Source: Selaginella moellendorffii
Taxonomy: Eukaryota > Streptophyta > Lycopodiopsida > Selaginellales > Selaginellaceae
Assembly: GCF_000143415.4 (NCBI RefSeq)
Contig: NW_003314328.1
Location: 1,020,774 to 1,081,329 of the forward strand
Direction of reading: 5' to 3'
DNA: 60,556 nt
Shown one piece after another: positions 35,843-46,329 of the stretch (the stretch's first letter is position 1; every line of letters starts with the position of its first letter). Below the pieces are notes generated by a model. It made no database searches. It had not been told where the DNA came from and was given only the letters and a program-made list of their open reading frames with translations. The position numbers were made by a program, and so were the translations under genes.

Positions 35843-38338
35843 ATGGTTGACTTTACATTGACTTACATTGAAAAACTGGCTCTGGCTCCTAAGAGATTCT
35901 TTCTTCTTGCGATGCTCCACAGCGATGGCGTTTCGACCACCACCACCACCAGCAGGAGCTGGAAAGTGGCAAAGAAATCGACGAAGGGAATCGCCACACT
36001 CTTGGCGGCGCTCAAGGAGGCAAGCAAGGCCAGGGATGCCAAGAGGGGGCGGGAGCTCCACTCCGACGCCATAGCCAGTGGAGTGGCGGGCGATCTCTTC
36101 GTGGGCAGCAGCCTGGTGGACATGTACTCCAACTGCGGCCTCATGGGCGAAGCGCGAGAGGTATTTGACGCCATGCCCAGCCATGACATTGTCTCGTGGA
36201 ATGCGCTCATGCTCGGTTACGCAGAGAACGACCATGGATTGGCGGCGCTCGCCCTCTTCTCGCCGATGCGCGACGAGGGCTGCTCTCCAAACTCCAGAAC
36301 TTTTGTTGCTGCGGCTAAGGCATGTTCTAGCATTCCCACGGCTGAGAAGGAAGAAGAAGTTCCAAGAGGTAGCGAAGTATGCTCGACTTCGAAGATGAGA
36401 TCGCTGGAGATTGGAATGGCGATCCACTCGCAGGCGCTGGAGAGGAGGTGCGGATCCATTTTCATGGAGAGCTGCCTCGTCGATATGTATGCCAAGTGTG
36501 GCGGCATGGACGACGCTCGGCGCGTTTTCGAGAGCATGGAGAGGAGGAATATGGTGGCCGCTCATGCTGGGCTATGCCGAGAGTGGCGATGGCCAAGCTG
36601 CGCTCAAGCTCTTCCAGGTGATGGAACGCGAGGATTGCCCGCGGGACGCTCGGACTTTCGTTGCCGCGGTGAAGGCTTGCTCGAGCCTGGCTATGGCGGC
36701 GAAGGAAGGATCATCTAGCGCGAGAGCCTTGAGAGCTCTTGAGACCGGCATGGCTGTTCATCGCGAAGCTCGCAAGAGTGGATTCGAGTCGGATGCTTTC
36801 GTGACTTGCGGACTTGCGCATACCATACTTGTATGCGAAGCGTGGGAGTATGGAGGATGCGAGGAGGATCTTCGAGCGCTTCGCCAGCCACGACGTTGTC
36901 TCGTGGACGGCGTTGATACTTGGCTATGGTGACAATGGCGAGAACGAGGTGGCGGTGGAGCTCTTCTTGCGCATGGTTCACCAGGGATACCATGCAAACG
37001 CTCGGACTTTCGTGGCAGTGGTCAAGGCTTGCAGCAGCCTTGCCGAGGAGGAGCAAGGCGGAAGTGTGATAAAGTTTCGCGCTCTCGCCACTGGAATGGC
37101 GATCCATCGCCTCGCAGCTGCGAACGGTGGCTGTGATTCTAGTGGACGTTTTCGTGGGGAACACTTTGATCGACATGTATGCGAAGTGTGGAACTATGGT
37201 GGATTCCCGGCGAGTTTTCGATGCGATGCTTACACGGGACGTGGTCTCGTACAACGCGATCATGCTGGGCTATGCCGAGAATGATGGCGAGGCTATGGCG
37301 CTCGAGCTACTCGCGGCCATGCACAGGGAAGAACCGCGCGTTGTGGCGAATAGCTTGAGCTACCTTGCTGCTGTGAAGGCTTGCAATCACTTGGCATCGC
37401 GAGAAGAAGCCAGGGACTTCGATGGAAGAGCTGTGAAGATCGAGAGCCTGGAGAAAGGCATGGCTGTTCATGCTCGAGCTACGGAAGCCGGGTGTGATCG
37501 AGATCTTTTAGTGGCGAGCAGCCTGATCGATATGTACTCGCGAGCTGGAAGCATGGAGGATTAGCACAGGGCCTTCGATCAAATGGAGAGCCACGATGTA
37601 GTGTCATGGACGGGGCTCGTCTCCGGCTACGCCGAGAATGGCGATGGCGAGAGCTCCCTGGCGGTGTTCTTCGCGATGGTGGACGAGGGAGTGGAGCCCG
37701 ACTCGTGGACGCTCGCGGCGGCGCTCAAGGCGTGCGGATCCATCGCCTCGAGCAAAGCTGGGCGACGTCTCCATGGCGAGATTTGCCGGCATGGACTGGA
37801 GGGCGATACCATCGTGGTCACCGGTTTGATCGACTTCTATGGCTACCATGGCCGACGCTCAGCGTGTCTTTGATGGTTCCATGGTTGCCGCGCGGGACGT
37901 GGTTGCATGGACGGCTCTAGTGTCCGGCTATGGCCGCCAAGGTGACGTGAAGTTCGTGTTTGTGACGTTCCAGGCGATGGTGAACACTGGCGTGAGGCCG
38001 GGTGGTGTGACCCTGCTGTGTGTGCTAGCCGCGTGTAGCCATGCCGGGCTTGTGGAGCGAGGGAAACGATTGTTTGGACCGAAAGAGAGAAGTATGGGAT
38101 TGAGCACTACCACTGCATGATTGATAGGGGGCGAGCAAACCATCTGGAGGAGGCGCTGGAGATTGTGAGATCGATGCCTTTCCAAGCGGGTGTCGTGACC
38201 TGGATGACGATCTTGAGCGCTTGTAGGAAGTGGAAGAACACGAGAGTTGGAAGTGAAGCATTTGATGCGTTGGTTGGAATGGATGTGAGGGTGAAATCGT
38301 CAGCGTACTTGTTGATGGCTCATGTTTATGAGAGCTAA
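35843..38338 (+). pseudogene. PLS-type PPR pseudogene with multiple frameshifts
   Basis: A continuous run of PPR repeats (LFVGSSLVDMYSNCG, DIVSWNALMLGYAEN, TFVAAVKACSSL, GMAVHREA and so on) in an intronless frame that is broken several times: frame changes near 36545, 36815, 37130, 37845 and 38095, plus an in-frame TAG at 37562. The last segments (LLCVLAACSHAGLVE, YHCMIDRGRANHLEEALEIV, ILSACRKW, SSAYLLMAHVYES) are the typical C-terminal E1-region of such proteins; the frame then stops at 38338 without E+ or DYW. Some breaks could be assembly errors, but this many argues for a dead gene. No intron would repair them. Confidence 0.85.
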
Positions 38339-38440
38339 GATCATATCTATTGGCGGGAGCTCTTTGAATTTACGCCGTTGGATTTAGGGTTCTTGCTAGA
38401 TTGCTGATATTCTCTCCAACTCTATCTATGCTCCATCGTT

Positions 38441-38600
38441 TAAGATCTCCTCTTGACTTGACAGGTCTCCCAGTCGGATTCAAGGAGACTGAAGACTGGA
38501 AACGATACACGAAGCTTAAGATCTCCTCTTGACTTGACAGGTCTCCCAGTCGGATTCAAGGAAATGTGTAGACTGAAGACTGGAAACGATACACGAAGCT
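38441..38600 (+). repeat. Two-unit tandem duplication (76 and 84 bp)
   Basis: Units 38441-38516 and 38517-38600 both start taagatctcctcttgacttg and end gatacacgaagct. The second has an 8-base insertion (aatgtgta) after caagga, and a third partial start follows at 38601. Confidence 0.9.
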
Positions 38601-40220
38601 TAAGATCGTCCTCTGGAAAGAAGCCTGGTATTGTTTAGATTATTCTTCCTAGGATGTCAAGTAAAGATGCTCGATTGAGAGAGATCTTTGCCGGAGTGTT
38701 TGCAGACTCCACTTTTTAAAGGTATTATGTACTTTTCTCGTCTTGTCACTACTACTCACTTTCTTGCGCAGGCTTTCTGCCAAATACAAAAGAGTCCCTT
38801 TTGCCACCGCTCCGAGTCATGAGAATTTCCCCATGCTATGCTTTAAGTTCATATTGCATTAGTCTAGGCCTTGGATGATCTGGATCGCGTGTGCTTCGTG
38901 CCACTTGCAGCCGAACTCTTGCAGCCGATTGTTGATTTCCAAAGTCCAATCCAGATCTTGTGCTCGTTGTTTATTAATCAGGGCTTTTTATTTACCAGCA
39001 AAAAACCAAAAAACTAGCTGGGCATAGTTTCATTGAGCACGAAAATAAGTTTCTTATGTCCTTGGTTGAAATGCTTCTTAAAACTTAAGCTGCATTTACA
39101 TTTCTGACCATTTTGAGCTGGAAGGCATGCATGCTTCTATATGTCAGGAAAAGCGATAAAAGGATGCTCAAGCATTTGCAGGTATTTTGTGATTAATGTC
39201 TGTTTTCATCTCCTAGTTTCACCCTTCCACAGGTGCCAATGTGGAGCGAGCTCGAACAGAAAAAAGCTTCCAAGCAGACATAAATCGATTTGCTGCATTG
39301 ACTGATCACCTTTCTTCCTTAGGAACAATGACACTTGAAACAGAAAAACTCATTTTCGAGCAGAAATAATCAGTGATGTGAATAGTAGTTCATCCTGGAG
39401 TGTTTGTAACATCTCTGAGAGAATTTTGTTTGGCAATCTAGCAGTTCTCCAAGAGAAGGTTTATAGCCAAGCTTCCCCGCATTGTAGCTGAATCTCAGCC
39501 TAGATCTTGGCGGGAGGGCCGCCATGTTTTCCCACACGGTTTTCGAATCAATTTCATGTGATAGTTATTGTCACATGACAATAACTGTGACCTAGGAACA
39601 GAAAGAGAGGCAAAACATTGTGTGTCCGTTTCAGGGCATTGCAACAGACTCCAATTCCTTGGTCTCATGTTAGGAGATTCTAGTCGGTGACACCATGACC
39701 ATGCTTTCTCACTCGGTTTCTCCTTCTCTCACTCGTTTCCCTTTCTCTTTGCTGCACATAAGGGTGACAAATAAAGGTCTTTTTTACACCCTTATTTCTG
39801 GTTGCTACTGTTGCAAATTCTGATGGTGGCTGTTTCTAATTATTAAACAGTGCTTCTTACACAAATGACATTTCTTTTTCATTCTCCCATGGCTTAAGCT
39901 AATGATCCTTCATTCTAATTGTGATGGAACTACTGATTAATTGATGAGGGTGCAGTTGAGCTCGATATCTCCATATTTTGACCTTGTTGTTAGCTACATC
40001 ACAAGAGGTTTTGAGTAAACTATAGAATAAACTTATATAAAAAAAATTTGGATGGAACAATATCATAAATTATATTACAATTTTTGGTTTGAGATGGTAA
40101 TGGATATACCTAGAAAATGCTTGGATATTCTAGGATATTCTATCATCTAACGGTTGTTATTCATTTAGATTAATTTTGTATTTATAATTTATAAACATGT
40201 CTATAATTTTTAAACTTTCT
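38601..40220. other. Intergenic, one UBP12-like scrap, otherwise no gene
   Basis: Apart from the fragment at 39065-39372 described separately, no coding signal is seen. Confidence 0.4.
39065..39372 (+). pseudogene. Third UBP12-like fragment (exon 13-14 region)
   Basis: Base-level match to 24935-25245 of UBP12-like copy B: ttcttaaaacttaa, atatgtcaggaaaagcgataaaa, catttgcag, tttcatctcctag, caatgtggagcgagctcgaac and the gaaacagaaaa segment occur in the same order with gaps. Only short open frames remain. It lies about 14 kb from the array on the far side of the intact genes. Confidence 0.7.
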
Positions 40221-40224
40221 TAAA

Positions 40225-40375
40225 CTCTTTTTAGTATATTCTTTTTTATTCTATCATCTAATGGTTGATATGCAATAAGATTAATCTCATGTTTATAAAT
40301 TACAAACATGCTTATAATTATAAACTTTATTTGATTATTAAACAAACCAAGCGATGCAACACGTGGCAATTTATT
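40225..40375 (+). repeat. Dispersed AT-rich repeat, copy 1
   Basis: Contains atctaatggttgatatgcaa, a tttataaattacaaacatg block, taattataaactttattt and, further on, aaacaaaccaag with a gcaacacgtggca tail. The same order occurs at 46885-47052. It could be a MITE or other small element; ends not defined. Confidence 0.6.
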
Positions 40376-40757
40376 ACAAGATTACATCAAAGCTTTCAAG
40401 TTGGACCATCTCTCCTTGGAACTAACAAGAAACGCAACACACAAAACTGCAGTTTGGAGCAGCAAGCTGGTGGTGCTCCAAAATCCTTGCAGACTTTGCT
40501 GGATTGAAGCATCTGGAGCAGCCCATGCTTCATCTCCTATTGCCAAGATGAAACAAAAGAGCTCTCTCCTTTTCAATGGAAGTGGGGGCCAGCCTGATGC
40601 TGCAGAGCAGTTGATATCCCGCCAATGGTGGACCATCATCAAGGCTTTTTGTGCGGCTCCTCCGCAGAAAAAGAATTTGTAAGAGCAATTTTTTATATTT
40701 TTTTTAATTCACACATTAGCAGATTTACATGGTCCTTATGTAAGAGCAACATCATTT

Positions 40758-41708
40758 TTATAAATATTTCTTTATCCACTCATGTTCGAGGACCTTTTCC
40801 AAAGCAAACCTCCTTCCGGGATCCAATTCTGTCATGCCTTGGATAAGCTGCCTTGCAGAAAGGGATGGAATGCTATCCCAATCCATAGAATTGTGATGGA
40901 GGTTCTTTAAACTTCGATCTCGCTTGCGTGCATTCTTAAATACCACCTCCACATCCATATTTGGGAATGGACAAGTTGCCGTGAGACAAGTGTAAAGCAG
41001 CATCCCTAAGCCCCACACATCGCTGGCTGTGATATAGCGCCTATCGAGCATCGCTTCGGGGGACATATAATCCCACGTCTCAGCCCCACGCTCGTTCCAC
41101 AGATCCTCCATCCAGCAAGCCATCCCAAAGTCGGACACCTTTGGGACATAGAACTTCCCAGGCCGCGGGTACTTCAGCAAAACATTCGCGGGCTTCAGGT
41201 CGCAGTGGATGATCTCGTTGTCATGAACCCTCTTTAGCGTCTTGGCAAGAGCTATGACGATCTTTGCAGATTCTTCCTCATCAAGCTGCCCCTTGTACTT
41301 GATCCGGTCCTGAAGGCTGCAATTGCACAGCTCAAGAACAAGGTGGTACACCTCCCCGTACTGATTGGGCTCTTCTCGTATGAGCTGCTCGAAGTGGACG
41401 AGCCCCTGCTCATCGAGACCCTTGAGTGACACCTCCAGCATAGCCATCAGCCGAGCTTCAAACAGCCCATCGGGCCCATGGACTGTCTTGATCACAAAAA
41501 CCTTCCCATCACTCCTTCAGAATGCCTTGTACACCGTCGCTTGCCCTCCACCCCCAATCGATTTCTCTAGTTTATATTTCTCTACCAGTGCTGGGTGTTC
41601 CTCACAGAGTTTCTCATCCAGGACTGTGTGGTATTCCATCCCTTGCTTAGGTTTCTTGTGGACACAATTCTTCAAATTATGCTCGCACTCATGCTCACGT
41701 TTAACCAT
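40758..41708 (-). pseudogene. Serine/threonine kinase gene with one in-frame stop
   Basis: An intronless 317-codon frame coding a whole kinase domain: glycine-rich loop SIGGGGQATVYKAF, lysine VFVIKTV, catalytic IIHCDLKPANVLL (Cys in place of Arg, so a non-RD kinase), VSDFGMACW, YMSPEAML, DVWGLGMLLY, and a terminal EHEWIKKYL. The frame is interrupted only by a TGA at 41519-41517 (codon 64), inside the N-lobe between the glycine loop and the lysine. Reading on restores a normal kinase, so this is either a very young pseudogene or a sequence error. The N-terminal 50 residues are His/Cys/Lys-rich. The subfamily is CAMK-like at best; not pinned down. Confidence 0.8.
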
Positions 41709-41844
41709 CTCGAATGAGCTCTAGGGCTTGTTTGTAAAGACAGAATCTTAGTTTAAGCATCTTTTATTTTAAAGGTATCATGTTTAAGTGAACATTTCCT
41801 GGAATGCCAAATGAGAAACTCTCGGCGATGGGATTGAGAACCCA

Positions 41845-42762
41845 CGGGACGGTATTGGTTCTGGGATACGCTCAAACCGGCAGGAAGATTTGGCTCTCGA
41901 GCTCTTCTCGCAGATGGAAGCTGCTATGATCAATCCAGATTGCTCGAGTTTTCTCATGGCTATCAAAACTTGCTCTAGTCTGGCTGCGCGAGAGGAGATT
42001 GATGCGTCGTTGGCTGTGAAGATCAAGAGCTTGAAACGAGCTTTGGCGATTCACTCTCATGCATCAAACTCTCGCGGCTTCAAGTTGGAGGCGTCGTTTG
42101 CCATACACTTGGCAAACGCGATGGTGGACTTGTATGGCAAGTGTGAAAGTCTAGAAGATGCTCGCAGGGTGTTTGATTCGATGGAGCAGCACGACATCGT
42201 TTCCTGGACATCGATCATCACAGGCTATGCTCACGAGAGCCAAGATGGAGACGAAGCTTTCCTTCTCTTCTCTTCCATGCAAGAACAAGGATTTAAACCC
42301 GATCGTTTAGCTTGTCTCGCCGCTATCAAGGCTTGTAGCGTAATCACCGAGAAGAAAATGGGATTTAGACGTAGAATCTCAAGAAAGCAATGAAAATCCA
42401 CTCGTGGATCTCGCAGCTTGGCCTGGAGAGAGATCCAGCAGTCTGGTTGATATGTATGCCAAGTGTGGAAGCTTGATCATGGACGCTCGCAGGGTATTTG
42501 ATAAAATCTTAGATCGCGACATAGTCTTGTCTTGTGGAACTCTTTCCTGTTTGGATGTGTTTACATTGGCGAGGACGAGCTTGCGTTGGAATGCTATGCA
42601 GCCCTGGAAGTTGCTCCAAACTCTCAAACCTTTCTTGCGTTGTTGCAAGTTTGCAGGAACCTGGGAGATTTGAAGCTCGGGAAGCTCTTCCACGCACAGA
42701 TTCTCCGGCAGGGACTGGAAGGGAGTTCTGTGGGGATTTCCCTGCTTGTGTTGCGGACCACA
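41845..42762 (+). pseudogene. Second PPR pseudogene fragment
   Basis: PPR repeats in pieces: ALELFSQMEAAMINPD, DLYGKCESLEDARRVFDSM, DIVSWTSIITGYAHE, LACLAAIKACS (41890-42393, open); then SSLVDMYAKCGSL and DARRVFDKI (from 42404, other frame); then LWNSFLFGCVYIGEDELALEC and TFLALLQVCRNLGDLKLG (42532-42765). Frames shift near 42390 and 42530 and the start is missing. Sequence upstream to 41820 reads as an earlier repeat in a third frame. The motif pattern resembles the pseudogene at 35.8-38.3 kb, so the two may be related. Confidence 0.75.
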
Positions 42763-42835
42763 TAGAAATCGCTTCCTGCTTCCTGATGTTGTCAATCTTT
42801 CCATCACTTTCTTTTCTCCAGGTCCGAATCACAGC

Positions 42836-43040
42836 GAAAAGTGGAGCTACCTCTCTGATACAATGGCAGCAATCGGTGGTGGCTTTGCGAAACCTTTGTG
42901 GCAAAAATTCAATGTGAGAGCTTGGCAAGAGCTTGTTGACAACACCAAGCTTGCTCTCGAGCTCGGTGACTGTGTAAACTCGCTGGTAGCCGCAAAACCA
43001 AGGCTCTCAAGACTCCAACAGGGATCACCCCTTCAAAGAT
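42836..43040 (+). other. Unassigned open stretch
   Basis: Codes for MAAIGGGFAKPLWQKF then WQELVDNTKLALELGDC and NSLVAAKPRLSRLQ, following PGPNHSEKWSYLSDT. A helical, gene-like composition, but I do not recognise the family. It could be the first exon of a lost gene caught between two PPR fragments. Confidence 0.25.
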
Positions 43041-43067
43041 TGTTTGGCGCGAATCCTCAAATATACA

Positions 43068-43271
43068 TCAAAGTTTTTTCTCAAGTGCATCTTTTCCTAC
43101 TCGCATGCTCCGAAATGCTTGGAACGCAGCGATGGCGTCTCCTCGAGCGCCACGTCCTGCAATCAAAGTATTCCATGCCACAGTGTTGGGAGACGCAATG
43201 GAGCTCTCAAACACAAGCTCGGCGACCTCGACGCTCCCGCATTTACAGTAGAAGTCGAGACTACATATCAC
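43068..43271 (-). pseudogene. PPR repeat fragment on the opposite strand
   Basis: DFYCKCGSVEVAELVF, NTVAWNTLIAGRGARGDAI and AAFQAFRSM are a clear PPR repeat pair in an isolated 68-codon frame on the minus strand, 300 bases from the plus-strand PPR pseudogene. It is an inverted scrap. Confidence 0.6.
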
Positions 43272-43299
43272 CTAGTCTGCAGTGAAGGAAAAAGAGAAA

Positions 43300-44340
43300 G
43301 ATCTCATACTTATGTGCAAGATTCAGCCATTCCAACTTGTCCACAAATCATACAGTTGCATCCTATCACAACATTATGTCCAATCTACATGCAAAGAAGC
43401 CAAGAGTAAGCAGTGCTTAAGAAAAGAAAATGTTTCTCAAACGTGAACCAAGTTGTCAAGCTTCACCTTATCCCAGATGACTGTATCACACCAGCTGATG
43501 ATTAGTCTAGGGCAAATGAGACTTCAGAAAAAGAACGAGCCACTTTTGCTACCTCTCAGGGTCGAGGATGAATTGGCACTCACTGCTTCCAATCTTTATC
43601 AGCAATTCCTAAGAAAAAAACATTGTTTGTCGTTGCATTGCTTTTATTATTTATAATAAATCAGTGCTTGGAAAATTTGGTACTTTTCCTAAACAAGATA
43701 TTGTTTCAGAATGTTTATAAATTCTAAATATGTTATAGTTCGTTAGATTGACGGTTTGCTCAAAAGTAATTTGTATGTTCAATTACATTCTTTTCTATTT
43801 TTAATTTCTTTTTCTTTCCATTCATTGTTACGATCAAAACTCTTGATCATAGTTTCACATCTACGTGTACAAAAAAAGCTGGACGCCACTTGCGAGCAAA
43901 TGCTTGGTCATCGACTTGAGGCAGGAGACCAAGCAGCTCAAGGCACAGTTGAGTTAGTTCCTTTCATTTCTTTAGATGTACAGTATTTCTAGAGGATGCT
44001 CGGAGCATCTTCGTGGAGATAGAGCAGCCGAACAAGGTTGCATCATATCTAGAGTTGTGGGTTTCGACTAATGCTCTGGCTAAATGCTATTCCAGGACGA
44101 GCTATATGGTAATTCCGGTTGAGTTGGACCGTTTGCCTTGAGGACCTCATTTCAGTTGAATTCGTTAGGGTTTGGTTGCAGGTTTATCATTTGGGAATGG
44201 CGGGATCATGAATGTGCCGAGGTAAAAGTAGATTTGGAAGCGCGAGATTTCTCTCTGGATCCAGGAATTTTGAGAGTCAGGCCGAAATGGAGAAGATTTG
44301 GTGTCTCGGCTGCATTTTCTTGCGCCGGCGTCTCATTCCA
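43300..44340. other. Intergenic and possible broken 5' exon of the S28 pseudogene
   Basis: Nothing recognisable up to about 44140. 44140-44400 is open in one frame (about 85 codons) and leads into the WYTQTLDHY motif of the S28 pseudogene, so it may hold its N-terminal exons in decayed form. Confidence 0.3.
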
Positions 44341-44369
44341 CGCGACGTTGCATCACAGCGATGTGCTAT

Positions 44370-46316
44370 TGACGACTGATGTGCATTGGTACACACAGAC
44401 TCTGGATCACTACGTGACTCAAGTGAGAAGTTTTCTTTCTTTTTCCTTTGAGAGATTGGATTTTTACGTGCTCGATCTTTGCAGGACGATGGAACTTTTG
44501 CTCACCGTTACTATGAGTTTACTGACTACTTCGATGCTCAAGATGTGTGGTGAGGGACCGTGTGTAGGGATCCAAAACGATTACAGTGCGGTAAGAAAAG
44601 CATTTTTTCTCGACTGAATTGGATCGCTTTTCTTACCCGTGGTGTCAAGGTGCTAGTGAAAAGATTAGGAGCCACGATTGTTTCTCTAGAACACCAATGC
44701 TATGGACAAAGCTCGCCATTCAAATCTCACGTGACAGAGAACTTGATTTTCCAAGCAGGCTCTTTTCGATCTTGCAGCGTTTTGTGAATATTACCAGGTG
44801 AACAGCTATTTTATAGTTTCACGGCTTGAATAGATAAAAGAGTCGGCTATAAAAAGGAGGGACATAAATGCGAACATCAATACTTATGATCAAAAGCACT
44901 TGAAAGAAAAGTTGGCTGCAGGAGATCTTTCGAGTAAGTCTAACGTTGAGATTGTGTTTTTGTTGATAGCCTGCATGTAGGTGATAGGTACCAAGTGTGC
45001 ACCGAATTGGCATACTTTCAAGCAGCGCCTGCCAACAATAGCATTCGCTCTGCTCTCATCAATGTCAAATACATAAGCACAAGCATTGTTGGTCCCGACT
45101 GCGTTTGGCCGAAATCCCGACTGCCGCTGAATGCTGTCGGACAGCCCCGTTCGGTGATTCCGTTTGGCAATCGTGCTCGCAAGGGCTAGATTAACGATGC
45201 TGCTGCGGCTAGGTTATCGCCATCGCCACTGCATCTCCACCGCTTTGCTGTTCTCCTGCTGTTATGGAGTGATCCATCCATCCACAGCAAGCCTACATTG
45301 AATCTGACCAAGAGGGCTATAGCCTATAGGAGTTGCATGCGTACTGAGCTAGGGTGACACTCTCCAGTTGGTCGGCCTCCGCTTTCGATTGAGCGTGGAG
45401 CAGCTCACTAAGGCCTTGCAAATCGCTCAGTCCTCTGTGACACTTGAACTGTAATTTTGCCCTCAAATGGAAATTACAATTCCAGAGATTTGATTCTAGT
45501 GATTTTAGCGGTTCTAGCAATTTTTCATGTTCAGAACCAAGCTTGCCAAATGTTTATGGAGCAAATCGCAAATGCCCTTTTGTTTTTACCTTCTACAGCA
45601 AATTTATAGAGTAAGCATTTTGATGGGGCATTTGCTTTTGGAGCTAATACACAAAGTATTAGTCAATCTCAGCCTATGAGTGTTTTTATAGGCCATGAGG
45701 GATCATTTGTTGGTCAAAAGTGAATGCAAAATAGCAACATTAGGGAAATGTTTGATGATGCAAGAAACATGAACTTAAATGATGCGATATCAAAGTTTAT
45801 TTTCTTGAATGCTATACCATTTAATGTTGTGAAAATCTTATATTTTCATGTAATGATTGGAACTGTTTGTAGTGCCGGACCTAGTTTTACTAAAAATGTT
45901 TTTTTTTTAATCAAAAAAACTTTGTGAACCATTCGGCCGTTCGGCATTTTTTCAGCCGGTCAATAACCACGGTCGGCCGGTCGGCCAATCGGTATTCAGA
46001 ACAATCAGGACCAATCTTGAGTTGCACAAGCGGTATCATCTTATCCCATGTCCTAATACTTGTGTAGGGCGGGTGCCATTTGGATTTACGCTCCAACGTC
46101 TTCGAGAACGGCACATTCCCAGAAGTCGATAGCACGAACCTTTACTACGGGGGAAACAAGATCCCTGATGTTGTCCATCATTCGAGATAAGATTTTGTTT
46201 ATAAACGGTTCCCAAGATCCTTGGTGTCATGCCTCCAAGCAAACTTCTTCGCTTAATGGTAAGAGAGCCATCATAAGCTATGTCGTCTCAAATCTGCAAT
46301 TGCAGAGCCCGCATAT
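44370..46316 (+). pseudogene. S28 serine carboxypeptidase (prolyl carboxypeptidase/EDA2-like) pseudogene
   Basis: Pieces match the plant S28 family in order: HWYTQTLDHYVTQ, splice, DDGTFAHRYYEFTDYFDAQD, a frame change, GEGPCVGIQNDYSA, splice, RLGATIVSLEHQCYGQSSPF, a frame change, QALFDLAAFCEYYQ; then INTYDQKHLKEKL, RYQVCTELAYFQAAP, NNSIRSALINVKY; and after a 1-kb gap HLDLRSNVFENGTFPEVDS, TNLYYGGNKIP, ILFINGSQDPWCHASKQTS. The middle third, with the catalytic GxSYSG serine, is absent between about 44795 and 44865. The charge-relay Asp region (NGSQDPW) survives, but the final His-containing stretch is out of frame. Dead by several independent lesions. Confidence 0.82.
45075..46072 (+). mobile_element. 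1-kb interruption of the S28 pseudogene with partly inverted ends
   Basis: Separates NVKY (ending 45074) from HLDL (from 46073), which are adjacent in family members. Near the left end lies ttggtcccgactg (about 45089) and near the right end its inverse caatcaggaccaat (about 46003). Cacaagcatt at the left also faces aatacttgtg at the right. The right part has tcggccggtcggcc-type runs. No transposase ORF. It could be a small inverted-repeat transposon or a decayed large intron (a TAG acceptor precedes 46066). Confidence 0.45.
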
Positions 46317-46329
46317 GTGACAAAATGTC

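Noticed and set aside
36540-37850. Short introns explaining the frame breaks in the PPR pseudogene
   Set aside because: Frame changes occur within conserved repeat motifs with no GT/GC-AG pair of workable length, so indels explain them better.
41517-41519. TGA as selenocysteine or programmed readthrough in the kinase
   Set aside because: Land plants lack selenocysteine insertion and there is no readthrough context; mutation or sequence error is simpler.
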